The position numbers and the translations under genes are program-made. Positions 35,567 to 45,140 of a stretch of DNA of 64,000 nt are shown here, in pieces. The first letter of the stretch is position 1, and every line of letters starts with the position of its first letter. Location of the stretch: contig JAWKNZ010000002.1 of the NCBI GenBank assembly GCA_041391425.1, positions 1-64,000 of the forward strand, given 5' to 3'. The DNA comes from JAWKNZ01 sp041391425 (GTDB taxonomy: Bacteria > Bdellovibrionota_B > Oligoflexia > Oligoflexales > JAWKNZ01). Under the pieces are notes generated by a model, which worked only from the letters and a program-made list of their open reading frames with translations, had not been told where the DNA came from and searched no databases.

Positions 35567-35854
35567 TTAAAACAAATCAATGCACTTAAAGTGACCAACA
35601 GCCAATAGAGACAAAGGTCTGCCATTAGTACTCCATACAGTTGTATGAGTAAAATCACCGACTTTAACCGCTAACTGATCCTCACAAGTTATCACTGCAT
35701 TTCTCCATACCTCTGCTTCTTGAACTTGAATATTAGGATATCCGTAATATAAATTTTCCTCGCTCTTAATTTCAAAAATTTTTTTCTCTTCGTTAGCCTT
35801 GGCTAAACCTGCAAAGCCGAAAAATAAAGCAATAGTCATCACCAATAGTTTCAT
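35567..35854 (-). CDS. Small secreted protein
   Basis: This 95-residue protein has a signal peptide (MKLLVMTIALFFGFAGLAKA, cleavage after AKA). The mature part contains a short aromatic stretch (EENLYYGYPNIQVQEAEVWR) and two cysteines (ITCEDQ, HFKCIDLF). The ATG at 35854 is preferred to an in-frame TTG six codons upstream. No family is recognised. Confidence 0.6.
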   Translation of the reverse strand: MKLLVMTIALFFGFAGLAKANEEKKIFEIKSEENLYYGYPNIQVQEAEVWRNAVITCEDQLAVKVGDFTHTTVWSTNGRPLSLLAVGHFKCIDLF

Positions 35855-36002
35855 TATCTCTACCCCTTTCAATATTCATTATTAAGCCCATATATGAGCA
35901 ATACCAAGGCTGCTATAGCTCCAATTTAACTATAAATAAAATAATTTTTCAGAATAGTTATAATAAATAATTTTAATAGGTTGATTAGATGAAAAGAAAA
36001 GG

Positions 36003-36518
36003 CTAAATACACGGAATTTGTAAATACAACTGATCATAATACTTATTATCTAGATCTCTTATACTTTCGTGCTCTCTTCCATACTCCTCAAATCCAAATT
36101 TTTTAAATAAATGAATTGCTGACACATGGAGTAGCAACCATAGCACGGACACCTCTAAGCATTTTTCAGCTCTAGCATCATCCAAGAAGCTGCTCAGTAA
36201 CCTCGTCCCAATTCCCCTACCTTGATAATTAGAGTCAACATCCCCCCACATACTAGCTTTATGATCGACACATTCACGACTCTCGGGAAGCATGACAATG
36301 ATTCCTAAAAGACAATTTTCCTCAAAATAGCCTTTTACAAAAAACCGGGAATTGCCGCCACTATCCTTTAAAAGAGATAAATGTTTTTCCTTAGGACATT
36401 CTCTAAAAAATTTTGGCATTGAAGAATATGCAACGGGATTTTCTTCCAAGGACTTTAGCCTAATTCTGTAGTATTCATGAAAATCTTCTTCATTTAGATT
36501 TCTAATTATAGAGTCCAA
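36003..36518 (-). CDS. GNAT-family N-acetyltransferase
   Basis: This 171-residue GNAT protein has the acetyl-CoA-binding motif A as YQGRGIGTRLLSSFLDDARA (Q/R-x-x-G-x-G/A pattern), followed by VLWLLLHVSAIHLFKKFGFE (motif B). The start is uncertain, as TTG at 36518 has only a weak ribosome site. The substrate (amino acid, antibiotic or protein N-terminus) cannot be inferred. Confidence 0.85.
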   Translation of the reverse strand: MDSIIRNLNEEDFHEYYRIRLKSLEENPVAYSSMPKFFRECPKEKHLSLLKDSGGNSRFFVKGYFEENCLLGIIVMLPESRECVDHKASMWGDVDSNYQGRGIGTRLLSSFLDDARAEKCLEVSVLWLLLHVSAIHLFKKFGFEEYGREHESIRDLDNKYYDQLYLQIPCI

Positions 36519-36692
36519 ATAAGACCATCAGGAAAAACTGTAGATTGTAGTCAAATGAAAATAAAGACGTCAAGGTTACATATGTTAATTAAAGTTCATA
36601 TTTAAATCAAGCGTTTCGCATCTCATTCAAATGTCAATAGTTTCACAGCTATTCTTTTCTAAACATTCTAATAAAGTCCATGGAAAATTGAA

Positions 36693-37115
36693 CTATTTAT
36701 CTTTGTGCGACTTATTTATTTCAACCGATTCAATTTTCACATTCAATCCAGGTGTCTGATAATCCAATCCTGTAGGTGCATCTATTGCATTACGGGAGCA
36801 TTTATTAATCAACTTCACAATCTGAATTTTATTTTCTATAGCTCCTTGAGAAAGCTCAGCACCTTTAATCAGTACTTGTGCACTTTTATCTTTGACGTGC
36901 TTAATGCATAGGGATTTTTTTGCATTCTCTTCAAAATTGAAGTAAATACTTGGAATAAAAACAGACCCCTTATTGTTTAGAAATTGTTCGTATCTAGTCT
37001 TATCAATCCGCACTACATTCATTGACAATTTATCGCTATTAGAATATGCAGGCTTTACAAAAAAGCTTAAAAGAAACAGAAAAGAAAATAGCAATTTTTT
37101 AAAAAATTCTAGCAT
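36693..37115 (-). CDS. Secreted hypothetical protein
   Basis: This 140-residue protein has a strong signal peptide (FKKLLFSFLFLLSFFVKPAY, cleavage near AYS). The ATG at 37115 follows GAGGAAG. The mature part has two cysteines (SLCIKHV, INKCSRN). It resembles no family known to me. Confidence 0.55.
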   Translation of the reverse strand: MLEFFKKLLFSFLFLLSFFVKPAYSNSDKLSMNVVRIDKTRYEQFLNNKGSVFIPSIYFNFEENAKKSLCIKHVKDKSAQVLIKGAELSQGAIENKIQIVKLINKCSRNAIDAPTGLDYQTPGLNVKIESVEINKSHKDK

Positions 37116-37195
37116 TTTAGTGACTTCCTCATATTTCCATGCCATTGACGTCAACACAGCGCCAACAATTTCATTGACGCTGTCATAGTAGATAT

Positions 37196-37378
37196 TTATT
37201 TATCTTGAATGAGGTTCAATGCCGCATCAGAAAAATCTTTGATATAACCGACAAAACCATCTTTAAAGTCTTCATAACCGTAACTTCGATTTATATCTGG
37301 ATCTACACGGATAAGTGACGACCAGAAAAATCCAGATTTTTCGTTAGTTTCAAATCTCCTATTAAAAGTCTTCGATGC
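37196..37378 (-). pseudogene. Possible C-terminal fragment of an unknown protein
   Basis: A minus-strand frame without a credible start reads KSGFFWSSLIRVDPDINRSY, then GYEDFKDGFVGYIKDFSDAA, and a stop. The composition is protein-like, but the opposite strand is also open here, so the assignment is weak. Confidence 0.2.
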
Positions 37379-37424
37379 CCACAATATTCTCATCGAGAAG
37401 GCAATTATTAACCGCACATCGTGC

Positions 37425-38303
37425 ATGAAGAATAGCCAAATTACTAAGGACGAGATGGACAGCAAGGGCATCCCTGCTACCATCATGTACCCAGCTGGCG
37501 GCGGTAAGCATCCAACTATTTTAGTATTGAGCGGCTCTGAAGGAGGAAAATCGTTAGAAAGAGCCTGTCTCCTTGCTTCAAAAGGTTTTACGACAATAGC
37601 CTTAGCCTATTTTAATTACAATGGCTTACCAGATTATCTCATAAAGATTCCTCTTGAATATTTTCCGAAGCAGCTTGAGCAGTTACGTTTTCACAGAGCA
37701 GTAAATTTAGAAAATCTAGCTGTTACAGGTGCCTCAAAAGGGGGTGAACTATCCCTGCTTTTAGGTGCCCACTTTCAAATATTCAAAGCAGTAGTAGCTT
37801 ATGTTCCAAGTGCTGTGGTTTGGAGTGGAATTGATTATACAGGCACAGCACCGATTCAATCTTCTTAGACCATAAAAAATCAGGAATTAGAATATTTAAC
37901 TTTTGGGGCTCAAAATATCGATTTTAGCTCTCCACCTTGGAGATTACGACTAGGATATAGCTCCCCTTTATCAGAATTTGATGTGTTAAGACGGGCGATA
38001 ATTCCTGTAGAAAAAATTAATGGACCTATTCTATTAATAACAGGTGACGATGATCAAATGTGGCCAAGTTCTACATTCGGCGACATGATTTCTACTAGGC
38101 TTTCAGCTTTAGATTTTAATTATAATTTTCAACATCTTAGATATAATAATGCTGGCCATGTAATAATGGACAGCTTTTTGCCAACAACAGTATTTTCTTA
38201 CGGCCCCTATATCATGGGCGGATCAGCCCAAGGGAATGCTATCGCTTCCAGAGATTCATGGCCAAAAGTTATAAACTTTTTACGACATGCACTACAAAAT
38301 TAA
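37425..38303 (+). pseudogene. BAAT/acyl-CoA thioesterase C-terminal hydrolase, broken by an amber codon
   Basis: The frame encodes the alpha/beta-hydrolase domain of the bile-acid-CoA:amino-acid N-acyltransferase/thioesterase family. It includes TILVLSGSEGGKSLERA, GFTTIALAYFNYNGLP, and the nucleophile elbow VTGASKGGELSLLLG. A single in-frame TAG at 37866-37868 interrupts it; the same frame continues PPWRLRLGYSS and then GPILLITGDDDQMWPSS with the catalytic Asp and NAGHVI with the His. The N-terminal beta-sandwich domain of full-length members is also absent. It was functional in the past. Confidence 0.7.
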
Positions 38304-38362
38304 CTAAAATGGTGAGCTTTTTAAGTAAGCTAACCAAGCACCCTATTACCATAAAATATCGT

Positions 38363-38773
38363 TTAACATTTTATCCTCAAAAGAATGTCAAGAGCCCAGC
38401 CATAATGAGATACCTCGCTACGATCAGGAAGCCCGTTAAGGTCAAACCATTTTATTGCTTCAATATCTTTAGAGGTTGAAACTTTGGGGATATGATTAAG
38501 ATTCACTACATAGCTGATCGGTAAATGCCAGGTTCTATCGTTTCCTCTAAATGATTCAAGGTATGCAATTCTTGGATGACTAATTTCGAGGTTTAATTGA
38601 TTTTTAACAAGACTGATTGCGATATCCTCAGGATGGGTATTGTACGGAACAAGATCATGAGGGATAAACCAGCCTTTTTGATGGTCTGGACGATTTTTAT
38701 ACTTTACGAATAGTACCTTACCATTAGCGAAAAGTACCATATTGACAATTAATTTTGGTTCTCGCCGATTCAC
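38363..38773 (-). CDS. Nudix-fold protein with a degenerate Nudix box
   Basis: This 136-residue protein has the Nudix layout: VNMVLFANGKVLFVKYKNRP, GWFIPHDLV, then a helix, ESFRGND, and WHLPISYVVNL. In the box region (PEDIAISLVKNQLNLEI) the RE-x-x-EE residues that bind metal are absent, so it is probably a ligand-binding, non-catalytic homologue. The GTG at 38773 is chosen because AGGAGGT lies 4 nt upstream. It is divergent from a LysR gene, 95 nt away, and could be its regulatory partner (inference). Confidence 0.65.
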   Translation of the reverse strand: MNRREPKLIVNMVLFANGKVLFVKYKNRPDHQKGWFIPHDLVPYNTHPEDIAISLVKNQLNLEISHPRIAYLESFRGNDRTWHLPISYVVNLNHIPKVSTSKDIEAIKWFDLNGLPDRSEVSHYGWALDILLRIKC

Positions 38774-38868
38774 TTTTACCTCCTGATTATATACATTTAG
38801 ACAGAGTTGCAATTTAGACAGAAATTCAATATAAGTAAAATTAAACAATTTAACTCTTGGAGTAAGAA

Positions 38869-39787
38869 TTGTTAACTCTACCAGATTTCAATCGATTAAA
38901 GGTCTTTCATTTCGTTTATAAGACAGGAAGTATTCAAAAAGCAGCAGAAGAAATGCACGTTACCAGATCAGCTATCAGTCAAGCAATTAAGGCCCTGGAA
39001 ATTGAGCTCGATTGTGAACTATTTGTTAGAACCAACAAAACCATAATACCAACTATTCAAGCAGAGCGACTATCACAAACCATATCCCCATTTATTAGAG
39101 AACTGGGAGAAACTCTAATTTTTTTTTGAGAAAGGTAGAAACGAGCCTTACGGAACTATTAAAATTGGTGCTCCTGTGCAGTTTGGAACAAATATTTTAG
39201 TTAAAGAAATCGCAAAATTTAAAAAACAATATCCAAATACTAATTTTGAACTAGAGCTTGGCATTCCTCCTAAACTTCTTAAGAAAGTTTCTGAAAATCA
39301 ACTTCACTTCGCTTTTGTTGATAATGGTGATCATTTTACAGAGCAATATCCAGTTATGTTAGAGAACATATGGTCCGAGCAGTTTATACTTGTCGGATCA
39401 AAAAAATATTATAATAAGAATATAAAAGGCGATCATAGCTTTAAACAAATAATAGAATGTAATTTTTTATCTTATGTAAACCATGGTCCTGTTCTAAAAA
39501 TGTGGTTTAAACATCATTTTAAAAAATCCCCTACTCAGTTCAAAATCGGGCTTGTTGTTGAAAATGTTCACGGCATTATTAATGGGATTCAAGCAGACCT
39601 CGGCCTTGGAGTCGTACCAGATTATCTTGTTGAACCTCGAATCAAAGAAGGCTCATTTATAAAAATAAATGTTAAGGACAAAGAGTTTAAAAACCAATTA
39701 TCTTTAGTCCAATTACCAAACAAAAAAACCACTTTAACAGAGAAAATATTTCTTTCAACTATTCGAGCTACATTAAAACAGTCATAG
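38869..39787 (+). pseudogene. LysR regulator interrupted at a poly-T run
   Basis: Frame 1 (38869-39129, TTG start after GGAG) encodes the LysR helix-turn-helix: LPDFNRLKVFHFVYKTGSIQ, MHVTRSAISQAIKALEIEL. It ends in a run of nine or more T residues near 39119-39127. The second frame resumes with EKGRNEPYGTIKIGAPVQFG and runs to 39787 with a normal effector domain. A one-base slip in the T-run rejoins the two into a full-length protein of about 305 residues. It may be a phase-variable gene, a pseudogene or a sequencing artefact. Confidence 0.75.
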
Positions 39788-40185
39788 CCGAAAATTTCGA
39801 TCCGACATGTTCGCGCTTTGAAATATATGACTGATATAATGATAATGTTCAGCTATGTAAAAAAATGATTAAGCTATCGCGTAATTTTAGAATTTTATGG
39901 CGACAAGTTATAGGCAGCGACAAAGTTTGGGTTTAGAAAGATAACCAGAATTTATCTCCGCTCCATCGCTTCCTTAACTGAGTTTCACAACTATGAAGAA
40001 CTTACAGGTGCAACACTGCAACAAGTAAGCGGAAATTCACTTATATTTGATTTCCTGAATTACGAATTCTCAGAACGAGGAATCTCGTTCAAAACTAAAT
40101 AGTTGCAGCTACAGAAAACAATAAACTCATTCAAAATAGTGACCTTTGCGGAATGGGGTTGACCCAATTCAGACAACAAGAGGTG
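39788..40185 (+). other. Intergenic region with a possible gene tail
   Basis: From about 39922 to 40102 one plus-strand frame is open without a start codon. It reads FGFRKITRIYLRSIASLTEF, then LTGATLQQVSGNSLIFDFLN and a stop. The composition is protein-like but no family is recognised, so it may be the remnant of a deleted gene. Nothing else is seen. Confidence 0.25.
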
Positions 40186-40716
40186 TCATAATAAATATTT
40201 CTCCATTCTAATATCGTCCCAGTATTTGCCATCCCAGTAAGTAAATTTATCAAGACGCCCAATTTCAATAAATCCTAATTTTTTATAAAACGCTTGAGCC
40301 CTATAATTAAACTCAAAAGTACCTAGCTCAATTCTATTAGCTCCAAGTCTCCTAGATTCTTTTTCAAAATACTCCATTGCCATTTTTGCGACACCTCTTC
40401 CCCAATACTCTTTTTCTCCGATAGTCAAACCCAACCAACTGGTTCCATTAATTTTCTTCATCAAATGGCCTGGATCTATTTGCAAAGAAAAATTACCAAT
40501 AGGCTTATTATTATCAAAAATTATATAAATTCCAGAAGAATATTCAGGGTTTTCAGCATATCTTTTTTTAAGGGATTCAAACGTATTGATTTCTGGCTTA
40601 CTTTTATCTCTTACAGGAGTAATTAAATGATACAAGTCTTTATCATTTTCCCATCTGACTATAGACCTAATTTGCTCTTCATCATTTATATCAAGTTGTT
40701 TAATTTCTATATTCAT
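40186..40716 (-). CDS. GNAT-family N-acetyltransferase (RimJ/RimL-like)
   Basis: This 176-residue acetyltransferase has IYIIFDNNKPIGNFSLQIDP, then GEKEYWGRGVAKMAMEYFEK (acetyl-CoA loop), then FNYRAQAFYKKLGFIEIGRL, typical of the RimJ/RimL type. The ATG at 40716 overlaps the stop of an upstream VOC remnant, so it may once have been the second gene of that unit. Confidence 0.88.
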   Translation of the reverse strand: MNIEIKQLDINDEEQIRSIVRWENDKDLYHLITPVRDKSKPEINTFESLKKRYAENPEYSSGIYIIFDNNKPIGNFSLQIDPGHLMKKINGTSWLGLTIGEKEYWGRGVAKMAMEYFEKESRRLGANRIELGTFEFNYRAQAFYKKLGFIEIGRLDKFTYWDGKYWDDIRMEKYLL

Positions 40717-40870
40717 TTCCTAAATTTTCCTTGTAAGCCGATAATACCCCCAAAAGGATTTTTAATTTGACATCGTCCTTCATTGCTTTCTAGCATCTCA
40801 ATTGGCTCTCGATAAACAATTCCACCCTGTCCAACAAAAATATTAATCACTTCTAAAAGGTGATTTATAT
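40715..40870 (-). pseudogene. C-terminal remnant of a glyoxalase-like VOC gene
   Basis: A start-less frame reads LLEVINIFVGQGGIVYREPI and KNPFGGIIGLQGKF before stopping. The D/N-PFG-x-x-IGLQ ending is diagnostic for VOC proteins of the glyoxalase type. The N-terminal half is missing. Its TGA overlaps the GNAT ATG. Confidence 0.55.
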
Positions 40871-41387
40871 ATCAGTAATCAACACAGTCGCTAGTAGAAA
40901 CTAGCGACATATTCTGCTTAATGAAAACAAATTTACTATCAGCATGCTCCATAAAGAGAATTTTTGGGTCTTCATCAATTAAAGGGGTAAGGCTTCCACA
41001 TTCAGATGAACTTCCCATTGTTAACTATTAAACATTAGGCTTGGAAATACAGCACCTCATTGTCTAAATTCAGTAAAGCAAAGAAAACATCCATTAAGAG
41101 AGCGTTGCTAAAGAAAAATAACCTAATATGCTGTCTATATAGTAGGCTCGCGACTATAAATATCACCTTGCAAAAAGATTGTGTTAAATGAAAAACATGC
41201 TTGAATTGCCTACATCCATCACCTTTAGGTCTTATTGAAAAAAAATTTGACAGGCAAGAACAGATTAATTTACATAATTACAAAAAGTTACACACCTTCC
41301 GCTTCTGGAAAATAAATTGCATATAGACTAAATAAGGTGAACAGCTGCGTTTAGCCTGTCACATGCATGATCAAAAAAGGAGCGGGT
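40871..41387. other. Intergenic region with a perfect 9-bp hairpin
   Basis: A perfect hairpin GTCGCTAGT-AGAA-ACTAGCGAC lies at 40887-40908, without a following T-run. A 48-codon minus-strand frame (40872-41018, MGSSSECGSLTPLIDEDP) covers it but has no ribosome site. The rest is AT-rich; the promoter of the 41388 lipoprotein gene should lie near its end. Confidence 0.4.
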
Positions 41388-42797
41388 ATGAGCCGTCTGC
41401 AATTGGGAACTTTTTTATTTCTTTTAAGTTACTTATCATCTTGTGGTTCCCTGCAATCCTCAAGACCATCAAATACTAATCATAAATACCTAAAATCCCA
41501 AGAAGCCCTCGATCATCGCTCCCAACAGGGAGCCATAAAACTTATGAAACAGGTGGATGATTCATGGGTTCGATCGAAAATTTTTAATGGTCTTGAAGAG
41601 ATAACAACTATTTTGGGCTTTATCAACAAAAGTAAGAAAGAAGAACTCATAGAAAAAAAAGGTTACAAAGAATTCTTTATTGAAACAGAAGAAGGAAGCG
41701 TTACACAAGCCTTGGTCAAAATACCCCCAACACCAAGACCTTTTCTTATTGTAACGGGTGGATTAGCCTCTGAAGTGACCATGAGTGCATTTACCGACTA
41801 CGCAATACCTATTGGAGAAAAATACGGGCTTGGCATAGTCTTATTAGAAGGAAACACCTCTGCCAATTGGACAAACAGAAAAGGCAACCAACGAATGGTA
41901 CTTTCAGGGTATGAGGCTGGTTGGGAAATTTATATGACGATCAAAGAGCTTCATAAAATTCCGGAAATCGCCTCAAAAATGGCAGAAACTCACTTATTAG
42001 GCTTAAGTCTCGGTGGTAGCGACGTCGCCTACGTTTCCTACTTTGACTCATTAGATGAAGAAAAACGCTTTATTGATGGTGCGACCATAGGATGGAATGG
42101 CCCACTTTTACGCCATAAAGATTTTCGTTATACGAGAGAAGGAGATGGACCTCTTTCTGACTTACTGAGAGAAAAAATCTACATAAAACACTATGATAGA
42201 ATTAAATCCATTATAGATCGCTGGATGCCAGGTATAAGTAAAGATGATTACGTTAGAAATTTAGATACGGATATTTACCTAAAAAATATTTACTTCCCAC
42301 AAACCAAACAATATCTAAAAACTCACCCGCATCATTACACTAAAAAGGTAAATGGCAAATTTAAACTTCCATTCTTATTTGACGCTGAAACTTTTACATA
42401 TAACCAGTATTTACGAATGGTTGACGTTAACGATTATCTCAATCATATAGAAAACCCTCTTCTATGGATTAGTAACGAAGATGATCCTCTCGTCCCCATT
42501 GAAAGCGTAAGAGAATTTTTAGCAGATCATAACCTTCCGTCCCACATAGCCGTATTGCAAAACAAGCAGGGCGGTCATTTAGGAGAGTCTTCCTATCGCG
42601 GAAAAGAGTGGGTTTACCAGACTATTATGACTCAAATTGTATACTGGGGTCAATTCACCTATCCATACTACATGCAGTTCCAAAACCCCGAAGAGTGCAA
42701 TTTGATGATCCACCGGCCTGATCCTTTAAAATATAAACAAAAAAAATCCAAGCCTAAAAAATTTATTAATATTTGCAATATAAAACCATTTGAATAA
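41388..42797 (+). CDS. Alpha/beta-hydrolase-like lipoprotein
   Basis: This 469-residue lipoprotein starts MSRLQLGTFLFLLSYLSSC, with the lipobox ending at Cys19. The mature part has the alpha/beta-hydrolase core. It includes LIVTGGLASEVTMSAF, the nucleophile elbow HLLGLSLGGSDVAY, then an aspartate in LLWISNEDDPLVPIES and a histidine in QNKQGGHLGES. It should be an esterase or lipase anchored to a membrane facing the periplasm or outside. The ATG at 41388 follows AAAAGGAGCGGGT. No close family name can be given. Confidence 0.75.
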   Translation: MSRLQLGTFLFLLSYLSSCGSLQSSRPSNTNHKYLKSQEALDHRSQQGAIKLMKQVDDSWVRSKIFNGLEEITTILGFINKSKKEELIEKKGYKEFFIETEEGSVTQALVKIPPTPRPFLIVTGGLASEVTMSAFTDYAIPIGEKYGLGIVLLEGNTSANWTNRKGNQRMVLSGYEAGWEIYMTIKELHKIPEIASKMAETHLLGLSLGGSDVAYVSYFDSLDEEKRFIDGATIGWNGPLLRHKDFRYTREGDGPLSDLLREKIYIKHYDRIKSIIDRWMPGISKDDYVRNLDTDIYLKNIYFPQTKQYLKTHPHHYTKKVNGKFKLPFLFDAETFTYNQYLRMVDVNDYLNHIENPLLWISNEDDPLVPIESVREFLADHNLPSHIAVLQNKQGGHLGESSYRGKEWVYQTIMTQIVYWGQFTYPYYMQFQNPEECNLMIHRPDPLKYKQKKSKPKKFINICNIKPFE

Positions 42798-43125
42798 GAA
42801 TTGTACGTAGGAGACTGGGGTATTAACCAACTATAATTATTGAAAACGCTTTGCAAGAGTGTCATGTATTTATTTGTTTTTTAGCTCTTATAGCCAAGAA
42901 TTTACTTTTGAAAAAATTACGAGAAGTTGACAAAGAAGCTCTTATCGTAAAACTATTGTGGACTTAAAAAGGTTACAAGCAATGAACCTCAAAATTCACA
43001 ATAGTCACGTTACCATTAGAAGTGATGGGATGTTAGAAGCGCGGCAAGAAACTGTCTTGCAATCCTAACTAAAAAATCAAAATAAATGAGAACAAAATTA
43101 AGCCTCTCTATTAGGCAAAAATAGC
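42798..43125. other. Intergenic region with gene scraps
   Basis: There is no intact gene. At 42981-43068 a short frame reads MNLKIHNSHVTIRSDGMLEA and then stops, possibly a remnant. Hydrophobic or signal-like sequences are not seen. Confidence 0.3.
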
Positions 43126-43713
43126 CTATAATTCATTTAATACTTTCAGAACTTGTGTGTCTAATTCTGTTGAAATATCGTCCTCTGTAGTTCCGCCCGC
43201 TTCGAAGTCTGCCGGAGGTAGCAGTCCGTCATCAGTTAATTTTGCAGAAACATATCGAGTGACATCGAGGTATTTATCACAATTTTCGTTAGCATTGTCT
43301 TCCACATTACTGCGATCACAAGATATGTCTGAGGAAGAGTCATTTACAATAAAAAACTCATAGTCCGAAGTTGTAATTTCTAAATTAATAATCCCAGTGT
43401 CTTCATTTGAAGTCGAAAGAATATTATACAAACCAGAACGGCTCATATATTGAATACGATTTTTACAGTTAGAATCATTGTAAATTGATTGGGCGAATTC
43501 GAAGGAATTATTATTATATGTTTGAAAAATTGTAGTCCAAGTTTGTTGATTGGTAAGAGTAGTCGTTATGATAGCGCCTTCGCATGATGTGTATCCATAA
43601 ATAGCTTCAAATTTTTTTGCTAATGTTTCATTATCGTTGTCGTCTTTGTCTTGGCCACAGCTATTTAATGAGACATAGATAGAAATAATGACTATGTGAA
43701 TGTGAAATTTCAT
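43126..43713 (-). CDS. Lipoprotein of unknown function
   Basis: This 195-residue lipoprotein has a signal peptide ending YVSLNSC (Cys19). An acidic, Asn-rich mature part has cysteine pairs (YTSCEGAI, DSNCKNRI, DISCDRS, NENCDKYL). The ATG at 43713 follows an AGCTC-type weak site. It may form a unit with the phospholipase-like gene upstream on the same strand (about 90 nt away). Function unknown. Confidence 0.6.
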   Translation of the reverse strand: MKFHIHIVIISIYVSLNSCGQDKDDNDNETLAKKFEAIYGYTSCEGAIITTTLTNQQTWTTIFQTYNNNSFEFAQSIYNDSNCKNRIQYMSRSGLYNILSTSNEDTGIINLEITTSDYEFFIVNDSSSDISCDRSNVEDNANENCDKYLDVTRYVSAKLTDDGLLPPADFEAGGTTEDDISTELDTQVLKVLNEL

Positions 43714-43802
43714 AAATTGAGCTCCATACTATATAACGGGAAAAATATCGGCATAATTATGAAAATTATTTAAAGATACAAATGGCTTTAAAAAATAGGA
43801 GA

Positions 43803-45065
43803 TTATCTTTTGCATAAATAAACAAAGTCTCCTCCAGCACCTTTATTCAAGTCAAAGTCGATCCATTCATATCCTTCTGGACAACTGTTTCCAGGATCGT
43901 TTTGATTATATACATGTATATTTCTAAGTGGTATTGTTATACCATCACCCACAAATTCTCTTTTTTTGCATAGGTATATGTAAAAGCCTCCAGACCCCTT
44001 GTTTAAATCGAGTGGTTCCTTTATATAATCAGTTGGGCAGGAAATTAAGCTATTATCTCCACCAATAATTGTTACATCTGTAATCATTTGGACATGTTTT
44101 CCAGCCTGCTCACAAAAATAGATGTATTCACCTCCGGCTCCCGCATTCAAGTCTACGTCATGTTTGCGAAATCCATCTGGGCACGTGTCTATAACTGAAG
44201 TGGTATCGATGATACCTTCGGGCAATTGACTTGGCGCTAGCTCAGATATAACCACTCCGCATTTTGAATTGCTTTGTGTATAGTTATTAATGACTATAAA
44301 TTCATAAGTGCCAAGTCTATCAATACTACCTTTCCATTGGTTATAAGTGACTTGCGTTAGATTTACTCCTGCTTGCTCTAGGCCTTTATTTAAAGAAAAA
44401 ATTGGAGCAATCTCGATTCCGTTACTATCCTGATTCCAAGAATCTATTGTGAGAATAATATTATCTGGAGTTCCAGTGACACTGCATGAGGGTTTTCGAA
44501 CTAGATCTGCAAGCCATTTCTGATAACGAAGCTGTTTATCTTGAGCCTCCAAATAGTATTTAGGGGCAGTTGAATCTACTGCTGTTGAAATTATGCTTGC
44601 TGAAGCGACGCATGAACTATATTCTGCTGTTTCTACTATAGTTGTCACCAACGATTTAACTAGATTTCCAAAAAAATCAATATATTCATCTGCTATTGCT
44701 AATTTGTATTTTAAATACTTGTCACAAGACCTTGTAAGATTTCCAGTGAATGATTCATTACAAGATGTCCAAGACTCTCGTGCAAGTTCCAAAATATTAT
44801 GCGTTCCAGACCTGTATTCGTAGTAGCATTTATCGTGAGCATTGCAAACGGGTACAAATTGAGGAAAGGTCTTAGCTTCATTTGGAACGACACTACACCC
44901 GTTTGGTTTTTGTGCCCAAGGGTAATCAAGTGCTATTAGATCTCCGAATTGATCTGTTCTTGTTTTAAATTCTTCTGGTCTTATGGCTTCAGGAGGGAAG
45001 AATAAGGGTTTTAGTGGTACCTTTCGAGGATCAAATGCTGGCCATTTCGGCTCTGCAAAACCATA
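43803..45065 (-). pseudogene. Secreted phospholipase A2-like protein with beta-prism-like repeats, 5' end lost
   Basis: An open minus-strand frame of about 420 codons lacks any ATG, GTG or TTG until late (44792), and its signal peptide is missing. The N-terminal part has FVPVCNAHDKCYYEYRSG and later SWTSCNESFTGNLTRSCDKY. This is the C-x2-HD-x-CY ... C-x3-F-x4-L-x3-C pattern of secretory phospholipase A2. The C-terminal third has three repeats ending DLNAGAGGEYIYFC, DLNKGSGGFYIYLC and DLNKGAGGDFVYLC, which resemble the MABP/beta-prism motif. An IS fragment abuts the 5' end. It probably was a secreted membrane-active protein. Confidence 0.6.
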
Positions 45066-45067
45066 GG

Positions 45068-45140
45068 CATACTTGAAAGCTACTAGAGTTGGTGGTTTGA
45101 TTACAGAATTTTCGTTGGCAGCTTAATTTGATAGGACAGT
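45068..45140 (+). mobile_element. 73-bp remnant of an IS end
   Basis: This stretch is nearly identical (by eye about 85% over the last 60 nt) to the right end of the IS at 11669-11740, in the opposite orientation. It encodes the same transposase tail ATRVGGLITEFSLAA and ends TTTGATAGGACAGT. To the right is recombinase coding sequence; to the left is the phospholipase-like gene. It marks an insertion followed by deletion that cut both genes. Confidence 0.8.

Noticed and set aside
40887..40908. Hairpin as a terminator
   Set aside because: The 9-bp stem is perfect, but no T-run follows on either strand.
42668..42865. 65-codon minus-strand frame at the end of the hydrolase-like lipoprotein gene
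   Set aside because: Shadow of the coding strand, without start signals or homology.
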